Positions 54,589 to 62,970 of a stretch of DNA of 64,000 nucleotides are shown one piece after another. The translations under genes and the position numbers were made by a program. Positions within the stretch are counted from its first letter, which is position 1, and every line of letters starts with the position of its first letter. Location: NCBI GenBank assembly GCA_006844605.1, contig SPJN01000005.1, positions 62,001 to 126,000 on the forward strand. The letters run 5' to 3'. The notes below the pieces were generated by a model. It saw only the letters and a list, made by a program, of their open reading frames with translations. It did no database searches and was not told the DNA's origin. The DNA is from Hyphomicrobiales bacterium. Lineage in GTDB: Bacteria; Pseudomonadota; Alphaproteobacteria; SPJN01.

Positions 54589-55479
54589 ATGGCTTACGAA
54601 ACGATTACGACTGAAGTTGACAAGGGGGTCATGACCCTGACCCTGAACCGCCCGGATCGGATGAATGCCTTTAACGTGCAGATGCATTTTGATCTCGTCG
54701 ATGTGTTCACCAAGGTGAATGATGATGACGATGTGCGGGCCATTATCGTGACGGGCGCGGGCGATCGGGCGTTTTGTGCCGGGGCCGACCTTGAAAGCGG
54801 CGGCGACACATTCAATGCCAAGGCCCATTCGGGTAAAAGCGAGCCAATTGACTGGTCAATGGAAAAGACCGACCCGCGCATTCGCGATACCGGGGGCAAG
54901 GTTTCGCTATCGATCTATAATTGTATGAAGCCTGTTATCGGGGCCATCAACGGGGCCGCCGTTGGCATTGGTGCCACTATGCAATTGCCGATGGATATGC
55001 GAATTGCCAGTGACAATGCCCGCTTTGGCTTTGTTTTCTCGCGCCGCGGGATTGTGCCCGAGGCAGCCTCAAGCTGGTTCTTGCCGCGTTTGGTCGGCCC
55101 GCAACAGGCGCTTGACTGGATGTTGTCTGGCCGTGTGTTCGGTGCAGAAGAAGCCCTTGCCGGGCGGCTGGTACATTCGGTTGTGCCACAAGCTGACCTG
55201 ATGGATGTGGCGATGGAAAAGGCCCGTGATATTGCGGACAATTGCAGTGCCGTTTCTGTCAGCATGATCCGGGCAATGGTTTGGCAGATGCTGGCAACCG
55301 ATCACCCGATGGAGGCGCATATCGTCGATTCGCGCGGTGTTGCGGCAACCGGGCAGTCCGCCGATGCACAAGAAGGCGTCATGTCCTTCCTTGAAAAGCG
55401 CGCGCCTGACTTCAGCCTGAAACCTTCAACCGATATGCCCAGCTTCTACCCGTGGTGGGAAGAACGCGAATATCGCTAG
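54589..55479 (+). CDS. Enoyl-CoA hydratase/isomerase (crotonase) family protein
   Basis: 296 aa. Oxyanion-hole segments GAGDRAFCAGADLESGGD and AINGAAVGIGATMQLPMDMRIAS, then SRRGIVPEAASSWFLPRLVG, where acidic residues act in hydration. The reaction cannot be assigned further. ATG 54589 has GAGGGAGG upstream. Divergent from the acyl-CoA synthetase, with a 6-bp inverted repeat in the gap. Confidence 0.88.
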   Translation: MAYETITTEVDKGVMTLTLNRPDRMNAFNVQMHFDLVDVFTKVNDDDDVRAIIVTGAGDRAFCAGADLESGGDTFNAKAHSGKSEPIDWSMEKTDPRIRDTGGKVSLSIYNCMKPVIGAINGAAVGIGATMQLPMDMRIASDNARFGFVFSRRGIVPEAASSWFLPRLVGPQQALDWMLSGRVFGAEEALAGRLVHSVVPQADLMDVAMEKARDIADNCSAVSVSMIRAMVWQMLATDHPMEAHIVDSRGVAATGQSADAQEGVMSFLEKRAPDFSLKPSTDMPSFYPWWEEREYR

Positions 55480-55503
55480 GCATTTTATGGTGATGTGAAT
55501 GTG

Positions 55504-55535
55504 GACGGGTCGCCAATGAGGCGGCCCGTCTTTTT
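55504..55535 (+). terminator. Terminator between the enoyl-CoA hydratase and MFS genes
   Basis: GACGGGTCGCC and GGCGGCCCGTC arms (one mismatch) around AATGA, followed by TTTTTA. The hairpin ends at the MFS stop, serving the plus-strand gene. Confidence 0.85.
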
Positions 55536-56787
55536 ATGCGGCAGCTTCATCTGGTTCTTCATCGACGCGCTGTTCTGGCATTGGCATTTGCCAAATTTTT
55601 GTGAACAGCAGCACGACCACAAACACGATCAGTGTCGCAATGGGCGGGATAATCATGCTTTGCGTGACGCCGATCTTGCTGATGGCAAATCCCATGATCA
55701 ACGCCCCGATGGGGCCTGCCCCCATGAAGGTGGTTTGAAATACCGCCAACATGCGCGCCCGGTGGCTGGGGCGGGCAGATAATTGAATGACCGACCGGGT
55801 CATGGGCATGGACACGCCTGCACCAAGGCCCCATGCAAAAATGCAAAGCGATGTGCCGTAAAATGGCAGGCCAACCGCAATCAATGTCAGGAATGTTGCG
55901 GCGGACAGTGATGACAGCATCATCAACCGACCCGGCCTGTGAATAGGGCCAATTCGGATTGAGATCATCGACCCGATGACCGTCCCCGCCATAAACGACA
56001 TTTGAATGATGCCAATTTCAAGGCTGCCGCCATTGTAAACATCGCGCACCATCACGGGCAGGTTCACCATGAATGCCCCCATATAGAATATGCCGCCGCT
56101 TAAGGAATAAAGCGTCAGGGTCAGGATGCGGCGATCATTGACGACCTCCATCACACCTTCCCATGCATCTTTCATGGCGCTGTTGCGTGGGCCGGTGGTG
56201 GTCTGTGCCGCGCGCTTGACCGGATGCAGGCGTGTCATCATCAGCGCGCAGGCAAGGATCAAGGCGCCCTGTGCCACCAATAGCGGGATGGCACCAAATT
56301 CATCGGCGCGGGTGCCAAACATAATGCCAACCATCTGGCCGCCGAATTGCAGCATGTTGACGGTGGCAATCGCCTTTTGAATTTGGCCGGGGCGGGTGAC
56401 ATTGGTCAGCATGGTGTCGCGTGCCGGAATGATAAAGGCGGCAAAGGCCGACCCCACAACCGCCATCGCCACCATGATCCAATAGCCCAGCATGTCCATG
56501 CCATAAAATACGGCGACTGTGGTAATCGGGATCAGGTTCAGGGTTTGCAGCGCAATCAATATTGTGCGCGGGTCGCGCCGGTCCGCAACCGTACCGCCAA
56601 CCAATAGTAACAGGGTTGAAGGCAACATGGATGCCATCTGCATAAAGCCGATCCGTTCGGGCGTTTCATGCAGAAACACCGTGACCAGCCACGTGTTCAA
56701 CACCTGCCCGATGCCGACCGATACGAAGAAGACCCCGACACCGGCGATATACCAGCGATATTGCAGGGCCTTTTGTTCATCTGTCAT
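55534..56787 (-). CDS. MFS transporter
   Basis: 417 aa with about twelve membrane segments. VADRRDPRTI is the A-motif-type loop (GxVADRRxxR) between helices 2 and 3, and the C-terminal half repeats the pattern less clearly. Belongs to the enterobactin-exporter/macrolide-efflux-like MFS group by appearance; substrate unknown. ArsC-like gene starts 2 bp from its opposite end, on the same strand. Confidence 0.82.
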   Translation of the reverse strand: MTDEQKALQYRWYIAGVGVFFVSVGIGQVLNTWLVTVFLHETPERIGFMQMASMLPSTLLLLVGGTVADRRDPRTILIALQTLNLIPITTVAVFYGMDMLGYWIMVAMAVVGSAFAAFIIPARDTMLTNVTRPGQIQKAIATVNMLQFGGQMVGIMFGTRADEFGAIPLLVAQGALILACALMMTRLHPVKRAAQTTTGPRNSAMKDAWEGVMEVVNDRRILTLTLYSLSGGIFYMGAFMVNLPVMVRDVYNGGSLEIGIIQMSFMAGTVIGSMISIRIGPIHRPGRLMMLSSLSAATFLTLIAVGLPFYGTSLCIFAWGLGAGVSMPMTRSVIQLSARPSHRARMLAVFQTTFMGAGPIGALIMGFAISKIGVTQSMIIPPIATLIVFVVVLLFTKIWQMPMPEQRVDEEPDEAAA

Positions 56788-56789
56788 GA

Positions 56790-57143
56790 TCAGCTGCCGA
56801 TCTTTGCGGCAAGGGCGTCTTGCACATCCGCCTTGAAGCCGACCAGAACCTGTCCGTCAGCTTCGATCACCGGGCGTTTGATCAATGTTGGTTGTGCAGC
56901 CATCAGGGCAATCAGTGTGGCGGGGTCGGTTTCAGCCTTTTCATCATCGCTTAGCTTGCGCCATGTGGTGCCGCGCTTGTTCAGCACCAAGTCAAGCCCG
57001 GCGCGATCAACCCAATGGGCGATTTGGTCGGCGGTCACGCCATCGGCGCGAAAATCGACGAATGTATAGGCGGCGTCCTGTGCCTCAAGCCATTTGCGGG
57101 CTTTTTTGACAGTATCGCAGTTTTTAATGCCGTAAAGTTTCAT
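56790..57143 (-). CDS. ArsC/Spx-family reductase-like protein (YffB type)
   Basis: 117 aa with the N-terminal KLYGIKNCDTVKKARKWLE, a single Cys9 followed by Asp-Thr-Val as in the YffB group, and the family segment KRGTTWRKLSDDEK. Thioredoxin-like fold; not a proven arsenate reductase, since YffB members lack the arsenate signature. It precedes the MFS gene by two bases. Confidence 0.86.
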   Translation of the reverse strand: MKLYGIKNCDTVKKARKWLEAQDAAYTFVDFRADGVTADQIAHWVDRAGLDLVLNKRGTTWRKLSDDEKAETDPATLIALMAAQPTLIKRPVIEADGQVLVGFKADVQDALAAKIGS

Positions 57144-57193
57144 AGTCTGATTCCCCAATTGCCCACATTCATAGGCCCCTGCGTCTAATCGGG

Positions 57194-57215
57194 CAAGCGG
57201 ACGTTTCACCGCTTG
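57194..57215. promoter_or_regulatory. Palindrome between the ArsC-like and acyl-CoA dehydrogenase genes
   Basis: CAAGCGG and CCGCTTG, a perfect seven-base inverted repeat around eight bases, in the divergent gap and 73 bp before the acyl-CoA dehydrogenase start. Size and symmetry suit a TetR-like operator, but no regulator gene is nearby. Confidence 0.35.
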
Positions 57216-57287
57216 TCGTTAGGTCAAGTTCGGCCTAATCTGCCCCCGTTCGAAATTTAGATATCCATAATAATAAGGAAAAAACCA

Positions 57288-58532
57288 ATGACTGAACTTC
57301 CAGTACTCGATAAATCGACCCCCGGCTCGTCAGCTGAATGGGCCGGTGTTCGTCAGCGTGTGGTCGAATTTGTTGAAAACGAATGCTACCCGGCTGAAAA
57401 GGAAATGAAAAAGTCAGATGATCCCCGTGCGGTGATGAAACGTTTGCAGGACAAGGCCAAGGCCACCGGTCTGTGGGCGTTGGGCCATCCGGTAGAAATC
57501 GGCGGGCAGGGCATGCCCTTCATGGATTATGTGTATGTGAATGAGGTCATCGGCCGATCGGAACTGGCAATGGTCGCCCTTGGCACACATACGCTGCAAG
57601 ATTCCATCATGCTGAACCTGTATGCCGACCCGATTTGGAAAGAACGCTATTTGGCCCCGCTTGTGGCGGGTGAAATTCATCCTTCGTTTGCAATGACTGA
57701 GCCGAATGTTGCCAGTTCAGACCCGACGCAGATTGAAACCAGTGCTGTGCAGGATGGGGATGAATGGGTCATCAATGGCCATAAATGGTTCATCACCGGC
57801 GCGCTGACGGCTGAATATTGCACCGTTATGTGCAAAACAGATAATGATGCCCCGCCCCATAAGGCGTTCACAATGATCATCGTGCCCACAGACACGCCGG
57901 GTTTTGACATTGTGCGTGATGTCGAGGTAATGGGCGAAAAGCACAATCACTGTGAAATCAAACTGACCGATGTGCGCGTGCCGCTGTCCAATACGCTTGG
58001 CCCGCGGGGTGAGGCGTTCGTGATCTCCCAACGTCGTTTGGGCCCGGGCCGTATCTTCCATTGCATGCGTTGGTTGGGGCAGGCGCAGCGCGCCTTTGAC
58101 CTGATGTGTAATCGTTTGCTGGAACGTCGTGCCTTTGGTGAGCGATTGGCTGACAAGCAATTGATGCAGGCCCATGTGTTTGAGGCTGCCGCTGATATTC
58201 AGGCCAACCGCCTGTTGACCATTGATGCGGCGCGCAAGATGGATATGGGCTCTGACGCCCGTATCGAAATTGCGCTGGTGAAGGTTGCCGGTGCCCGCAT
58301 GGTGCACAATGTGATTGACCGGTCCATTCAGGTTCATGGCGCAAAAGGTGTGTCAGAAGATACGCCGCTTGAAAACATGTATCGTCAGGCACGTTTTGCC
58401 CGGATCTATGACGGTCCTGACGAAGTTCACATGCAGTCAACCGCACGCCGTATCTTGCGTGAGTTTGAAAAGGGCCGTGGTTGGGACTTTGGCGAGCGTG
58501 ACTTGACCGCCTACGAAAACTCTAATCACTAA
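57288..58532 (+). CDS. Acyl-CoA dehydrogenase
   Basis: 414-aa FAD flavoprotein catalysing alpha,beta-dehydrogenation of an acyl-CoA; electrons go through ETF to the ETF-QO encoded at 43 kb. SFAMTEPNVASSDPTQIET and WVINGHKWFITGA are the flavin/substrate segments, and IQVHGAKGVSEDTPLENMYR and ARIYDGPDEVHM close the active site. Long-chain/ACAD10-like in appearance. The stop codon sits inside a hairpin (58522-58542). Monocistronic on the plus strand. Confidence 0.92.
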   Translation: MTELPVLDKSTPGSSAEWAGVRQRVVEFVENECYPAEKEMKKSDDPRAVMKRLQDKAKATGLWALGHPVEIGGQGMPFMDYVYVNEVIGRSELAMVALGTHTLQDSIMLNLYADPIWKERYLAPLVAGEIHPSFAMTEPNVASSDPTQIETSAVQDGDEWVINGHKWFITGALTAEYCTVMCKTDNDAPPHKAFTMIIVPTDTPGFDIVRDVEVMGEKHNHCEIKLTDVRVPLSNTLGPRGEAFVISQRRLGPGRIFHCMRWLGQAQRAFDLMCNRLLERRAFGERLADKQLMQAHVFEAAADIQANRLLTIDAARKMDMGSDARIEIALVKVAGARMVHNVIDRSIQVHGAKGVSEDTPLENMYRQARFARIYDGPDEVHMQSTARRILREFEKGRGWDFGERDLTAYENSNH

Positions 58533-58542
58533 CAGTGATTAG
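58522..58542. repeat. Hairpin spanning the acyl-CoA dehydrogenase stop codon
   Basis: CTAATCACT and AGTGATTAG arms, perfect over nine bases, around AAC. The TAA stop (58530-58532) is at the tip. No T run follows, so termination is uncertain. Confidence 0.6.
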
Positions 58543-58614
58543 CGCGGCTTGATCCGGGTCTGGTGATCCGATCGGGCCGGGCTGAATTGGTAAGATGAAT
58601 TGAAGTCGCTGCGG

Positions 58615-59322
58615 TTATTCCGCGGCGGCTTTTTCTTCTGCTGGCTGGACGACACGATCATTGCTGATCAGGTCTGCCATTTCAGCATATTGATGATTGA
58701 AGATGCCCGGTTCATTCAATACTGCGGCGGCGGTCATGGCATGGGCCACTTCATCCGCACCGATGGCTTTATAGCGGCTTAACGGGCCGGCCATAAACGG
58801 GTTCATCAACGGCAACAATGCCTTGCCGATTTCTTCGCTGGTGCGGTTTTCGTCACGGTCGCCAAGTAACAGGCCGGGACGGAAAATATCAATCCGCTCA
58901 TATCCCAGTGCTTTCACGGCGTGATCAGCCTCGCCCTTTGTTTTCATATAGAAACTGGGGCTGCGGGCATCTGCGCCAACGGCTGATACCATCATCAAAT
59001 GATCCGCGCCGCCACGATGGGCCCCGTCAGCAAATGACACAACCAGATCTCGGTCGACCTTGCGAAACGCTTCGCGGCTGCCTGCCTGTTTCTGCGTGGT
59101 GCCAAGCGTTGAAATGGCGACATCCGCGCCGACGGCTTTTGCCTCTTCATGCAAATCGGCGAAATCAATAATACGAGTGTCGAGCTTGTCATGGGAAAAG
59201 CGCAAGGGACGACGGGCCAACGCGGTGACTTGCGCAACCTCAGGCCGGTGGCACAGTGTTTGCGCCAACAGCGTGCCGACCAAACCGGTCGCACCAATCA
59301 TGACAACATGCAATTGCGGCAT
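58615..59322 (-). CDS. NAD(P)H-binding oxidoreductase, atypical SDR (HTATIP2-like)
   Basis: 235 aa, Rossmann fold with MIGATGLVGTLLA near the N-terminus, VAISTLGTTQKQAGS and MMVSAVGADARSPSFYMKTKGEAD containing YxxxK. Similar proteins have assigned names but few known substrates. ATG 59322 follows AGGG; the frame upstream to 59472 has no similarity. Confidence 0.78.
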   Translation of the reverse strand: MPQLHVVMIGATGLVGTLLAQTLCHRPEVAQVTALARRPLRFSHDKLDTRIIDFADLHEEAKAVGADVAISTLGTTQKQAGSREAFRKVDRDLVVSFADGAHRGGADHLMMVSAVGADARSPSFYMKTKGEADHAVKALGYERIDIFRPGLLLGDRDENRTSEEIGKALLPLMNPFMAGPLSRYKAIGADEVAHAMTAAAVLNEPGIFNHQYAEMADLISNDRVVQPAEEKAAAE

Positions 59323-59649
59323 GAAAAACCCTAAAAAGCGGCCCCAAAAAACCCTAATCCCAATCATCCGGCCAGCGGCCTTTTGCTGGCCCTGTGCATG
59401 GATGTAACGATGATGGTGCCGGGCTTGAGTGGTTTTGTATGCTGCTAAAACGGTCGCATGGCCGCGTGTCACAGCGATAATTCACAGACGCGAACTGGGG
59501 TTAAGCACCTGAACGGACTGTAAGATTTCGTGCTAGGGGCGCGTAATTGTTGAAACTTTTCAGATTATTCCTGGCCAGTGCAGCCCGTTGGCAGGCCACC
59601 CGCGCGGCTGAATTCCGCGTCAATATGACCAGCGATTTGGGCCCTATGG
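59323..59649. other. 327-bp intergenic region without a recognised gene
   Basis: Between the atypical SDR start and the thioesterase stop. It contains a perfect seven-base inverted repeat (GGCCAGC and GCTGGCC around eight bases, near 59371-59392) but no convincing reading frame or known RNA. It must contain the promoter for the SDR gene. Confidence 0.6.
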
Positions 59650-60135
59650 TTAATCGGCCATATCCACAATCCGGGCCTTCATATTGGTTTTGAAGGTTTT
59701 GCTGTCTTTTGACGGAATTTTGCAAATCCCGTTGGCACGCATCACCGGCCCTTCCGGCCCCACCAGATAGCCGGCGGCAAACCCCATGGACCGACGCGGT
59801 TCAGTGAAATCAATCTTGCTTTCAAGCCACGCCCCAAGCGGTGCGGGTTTTAGAAAATCAAAGCTGAGATTGACCGAGGGAACAAATTGCTTGGTGCCGG
59901 AACTGTGGACCACGCCAACGCCCACCGCCATGTCCATCACGGTCATCATCATGCCGCCATGACAGATCATTGCCGGATTGCAGTGGCGTTCTTCAACTCG
60001 AAAGCCAAGGGTGGGCATGTCATCTTTCAGCGCGATATAAAGCGGCCCCACCAGATTGGCGAAGCCTTCGGGCGGGCTGAAAAGCGCGAAACCTTCGGGA
60101 ATATCATTATTTTCCGGGGCAGTAGGTTCTGTCAT
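59650..60135 (-). CDS. PaaI-type hot-dog thioesterase
   Basis: 161 aa with the PaaI/YigI-type core PAMICHGGMMMTVMDMAVGVGV, then FLKPAPLGAWLESKIDF. Hydrolyses acyl or aryl-CoA thioesters in this family; substrate unknown. ATG 60135 begins MTEPTAPENND; the frame extends to 60162 over the divergent hydrolase leader. Confidence 0.83.
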   Translation of the reverse strand: MTEPTAPENNDIPEGFALFSPPEGFANLVGPLYIALKDDMPTLGFRVEERHCNPAMICHGGMMMTVMDMAVGVGVVHSSGTKQFVPSVNLSFDFLKPAPLGAWLESKIDFTEPRRSMGFAAGYLVGPEGPVMRANGICKIPSKDSKTFKTNMKARIVDMAD

Positions 60136-60230
60136 CTTGATTTGTCTTTCGAATGCGAACATATGAAGTGATAATTAATCATCATCTAATCACCCGACGC
60201 GCATTTGTCGATAGGGCGGAGAACCACACC

Positions 60231-61163
60231 ATGCTTTATGCGCTTGCTGCACTTTTACTGTTGGGGCTTACCTATACATTGTTCCGCAAATGGCGGGTGG
60301 AACGTCAGCACCCTCCGCGCGGTAAGTTTGTCGAGGTTGATGGCCAGCGCATTCACGCCATTACGGGCGGGGTGCCATCGGGCAGCAAGCCGACGATTGT
60401 GCTGATACACGGTGCGTCAGGCAATGCCTGCGATACCGCTGAAGCATTGATGGCCCCGCTGATCGGCGAGGGGCATCGGGTTATCGCCTTTGACCGGCCC
60501 GGTTACGGCTATTCACAGCGGCGGCGCGGCGGTTGGATGGACCCGGCGGCGCAGGCATGTACGCTTTCCGATGCGCTAAAGAAAATGGGCGAGCAGGGCC
60601 CGTTTATTATCGTCGGGCATTCGCTGGGCGGTGCTGTGGCGCTGGCCTGGGGGTTAACCCGGCCTGAGGATTGCGCGGCGGTCGTTTCTCTGTCGGGGGC
60701 ATCACATCCATTTCCCGGTGGCGTTGCGTTGTACCGAAAAATTATCACGACGCCTCTTATCGGCAAGCTGGTCGGCTGGACATTAATTGTCCCCTTGGCG
60801 GATATGTTGTTCAGCAAGGCGGTGGCTGGTTCCTTCCGTCCCGGCGATCCGATTGACAATTACGCGGCCCGTTGTGCCATTGCGCTTCACCTGCGGCCCA
60901 ATCAGATGATCCCGGACGCCAATGATGTGGCGCGTCTGCGCGGCTATCTAAAACATCAGGCTGTGGCCTATCCCGATTTTGTGCCGCCATTGACGGTGAT
61001 GACGGGCAATCGCGATTATACTGTGGGGGCAAAAATCCATTCTTATCCGCTGGCGCGCAAGGTGCCCCACGCGAAATTGATCAAGCTGGAAAATTGCGGA
61101 CATATGCCCCATCACCACCGCACGGATGAGGTTGTGAAAGCCATTACCGAGGCTGTTGCCTGA
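60231..61163 (+). CDS. Alpha/beta hydrolase
   Basis: 310 aa. An N-terminal hydrophobic stretch (MLYALAALLLLGLTYTLF) suggests a signal anchor, then the hydrolase fold with IVLIHGASGNA, the nucleophile elbow GHSLGG, and a C-terminal His in LENCGHMPHH. Substrate unknown; ATG 60231 has GGAG upstream. Convergent with pyk; the tandem array starts seven bases after its stop. Confidence 0.85.
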   Translation: MLYALAALLLLGLTYTLFRKWRVERQHPPRGKFVEVDGQRIHAITGGVPSGSKPTIVLIHGASGNACDTAEALMAPLIGEGHRVIAFDRPGYGYSQRRRGGWMDPAAQACTLSDALKKMGEQGPFIIVGHSLGGAVALAWGLTRPEDCAAVVSLSGASHPFPGGVALYRKIITTPLIGKLVGWTLIVPLADMLFSKAVAGSFRPGDPIDNYAARCAIALHLRPNQMIPDANDVARLRGYLKHQAVAYPDFVPPLTVMTGNRDYTVGAKIHSYPLARKVPHAKLIKLENCGHMPHHHRTDEVVKAITEAVA

Positions 61164-61170
61164 TCAACAG

Positions 61171-61475
61171 GGCGCTAATCGCCCAAAGCTAATCGACTGT
61201 TGCGATTCTCAGAATATTAGTGGCGCCGACAGCGTGGTCAGCAAAAGTGTGCAACGGTTTTGCGCCCGAACCACGCGGTACAAAAATGCAGCCCGGGGCT
61301 AATCGCCCCAAGCTAATCGACTGTTGCGATTCACAGAATATTAGTGGCGCCGACAGCGTGGTCAGCAAAAGTGTGTAACGGTTTTGCGCCCGAACCACGC
61401 GGTACAAAAATGCAGCCCGGGGCTAATCGCCCCAAGCTAATCGACTGTTGCGATTCTCAAGATATTGGTTGCGCC
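61171..61475. repeat. 124-bp tandem repeat carrying copies of the pyk 3' end
   Basis: Two full units (61189-61312, 61313-61436; two mismatches between them) are followed by the live pyk end, which matches the first 39 bp of the unit at 35 of 39 positions. An 18-bp partial unit precedes (61171-61188, 16 of 18). Each unit has the last 13 codons of pyk including stop, then 85 bp not otherwise in the gene, ending in a hairpin (GGGGC-TAATC-GCCCC) next to the pyk stop. Confidence 0.93.
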
Positions 61476-62876
61476 GGGCGTCCCGAAGGGCACGCCAGCA
61501 GTAATCACAACCTGATCACCCTTTTGCGCGATGCCGTTTTTGGGTGCCTGTTCAGACACGCGTGACACCATATCGGCAAAGCTGTGGGCGTCTTCGGTCA
61601 CCACGCATTGCAGACCCCATACCAGAGTCAGCCAGCGGGCGGTTTCAATGCGCGGGGTGAAGGCATAGGGATGCACGCGGCTACGGCCACGGGCAACGCG
61701 CAATGCGGTTGACCCTGACGTGGTGTAACAGATGATCCCCTTGGCATCGATCGTATCAGCCACTTGCGAGGCGGCAGCGGCAATCGCATCTTCTGATGTG
61801 TTTTCCTGTGGCAAGCCTGTCTGGTCAAGCGCGGCGCGATAGGCCGGGTCCTGTTCTGTTTCGAGGCCGACCTTGTTCATGGTGGCAACCGCCTCAATCG
61901 GGAAATCACCAACGGCGGTTTCGGCAGACAGCATAACCGCATCTGCCCCTTCCAAAACGGCAAGGGCGATATCGGTCACTTCGGCCCGTGTTGGGACCGG
62001 GGCTTTGATCATGCTTTCCAGCATTTGCGTGGCAACGACAACAGGCTTGCCCGCGATACGGCTGGTGATGACGATACGGCGCTGGGCACCGGGTACTTTT
62101 TCAACCGGCAGTTCGACACCCAAATCACCACGGGCAACCATCACACCGTCCGTCGCTTCAACAATCGCTGATAGGTCAGTCAATGCGGCGGGCTTTTCAA
62201 TTTTGGCCATCAGCTTGGCGCGGCCATTGATGATTTTTTTGGTGTTGACCACATCTTCGGCGCGTTGCACGAAGCTAAGGGCGATCCAATCAACATCCTT
62301 TGACAGGGCCATGATCAGGTCAGCCTCGTCCTTTTCAGTCAACGCCGGGATCGGCAACAGGCTGTCAGGCAGGTTGACGCCCTTGCGGTCAGACAGCGGG
62401 CCGCCAACTTCTACGATTGTTTCGGCGCTGTCCTTGTTCACTGATTTGACGCGCAGGCGCAGCTTGCCATCATCCAGCAGGATGGTTTGGTCAGGCGCTA
62501 TGGCATCAAAAATTTCCTGATGGGGCAGGGGCGCGCGGGACGCTGTGCCCGGCTCGTCCACTTTCATGTCCAGCGTAAAGGGCTGCCCGACCTTCAAAAC
62601 AGGCACATCGCCGTCAGAATCCTTGGTCATGGTGCCAACGCGCAGTTTGGGGCCTTGCAGGTCCGCCAATACCGCGATGGGGGTGCCCAACTCTTCCTCA
62701 GCCGCGCGGATAGCGTTCAGCTGTTTGGTGAAGGTTGCCTCATCCGCGTGCGAGAGGTTTAGCCGGAACGCATTTGCCCCTGCTTCAACAAGGGCTTTGA
62801 TACGGTCAGGGGTGGATGTGGCCGGCCCAAGGGTCGCCAAAATTTTGATATGTCTGTGTCTGGTCATGTCGCCCAC
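61437..62876 (-). CDS. pyk: Pyruvate kinase
   Basis: Converts phosphoenolpyruvate and ADP to pyruvate and ATP. 479 aa with FRLNLSHAD, the active-site KIEKPAAL and VMVARGDLGVELPVEKVP, and MLSAETAVGDFPIEAV. GTG 62876 has AAGGGGA at good spacing; ATG 62867 three codons in is the alternative. The C-terminus is GATNILRIATVD, whose coding sequence is repeated twice downstream with synonymous differences in one copy. Confidence 0.96.
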   Translation of the reverse strand: MGDMTRHRHIKILATLGPATSTPDRIKALVEAGANAFRLNLSHADEATFTKQLNAIRAAEEELGTPIAVLADLQGPKLRVGTMTKDSDGDVPVLKVGQPFTLDMKVDEPGTASRAPLPHQEIFDAIAPDQTILLDDGKLRLRVKSVNKDSAETIVEVGGPLSDRKGVNLPDSLLPIPALTEKDEADLIMALSKDVDWIALSFVQRAEDVVNTKKIINGRAKLMAKIEKPAALTDLSAIVEATDGVMVARGDLGVELPVEKVPGAQRRIVITSRIAGKPVVVATQMLESMIKAPVPTRAEVTDIALAVLEGADAVMLSAETAVGDFPIEAVATMNKVGLETEQDPAYRAALDQTGLPQENTSEDAIAAAASQVADTIDAKGIICYTTSGSTALRVARGRSRVHPYAFTPRIETARWLTLVWGLQCVVTEDAHSFADMVSRVSEQAPKNGIAQKGDQVVITAGVPFGTPGATNILRIATVD

Positions 62877-62970
62877 ATTATTCCCCTTCTATTGCCATTC
62901 AATGACTTGATTGTCGCGGGGGCCAATTTTGTGGTTGAGCGTGTGGGGTACCTATGGTCCCTTCTGCGCC

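Noticed and set aside
55504-55535. Second terminator for the minus-strand MFS gene
   Set aside because: The hairpin is followed by a T run only on the plus strand, and the MFS stop overlaps its end; it serves the enoyl-CoA hydratase gene.
61189-61407. Minus-strand frame ending GATNILRIATVD, apparently a small gene
   Set aside because: It is the tandem copy of the pyk end read through; its start and body come from the 85-bp insert and lack coding character. The match to pyk is the evidence of duplication, not a second gene.
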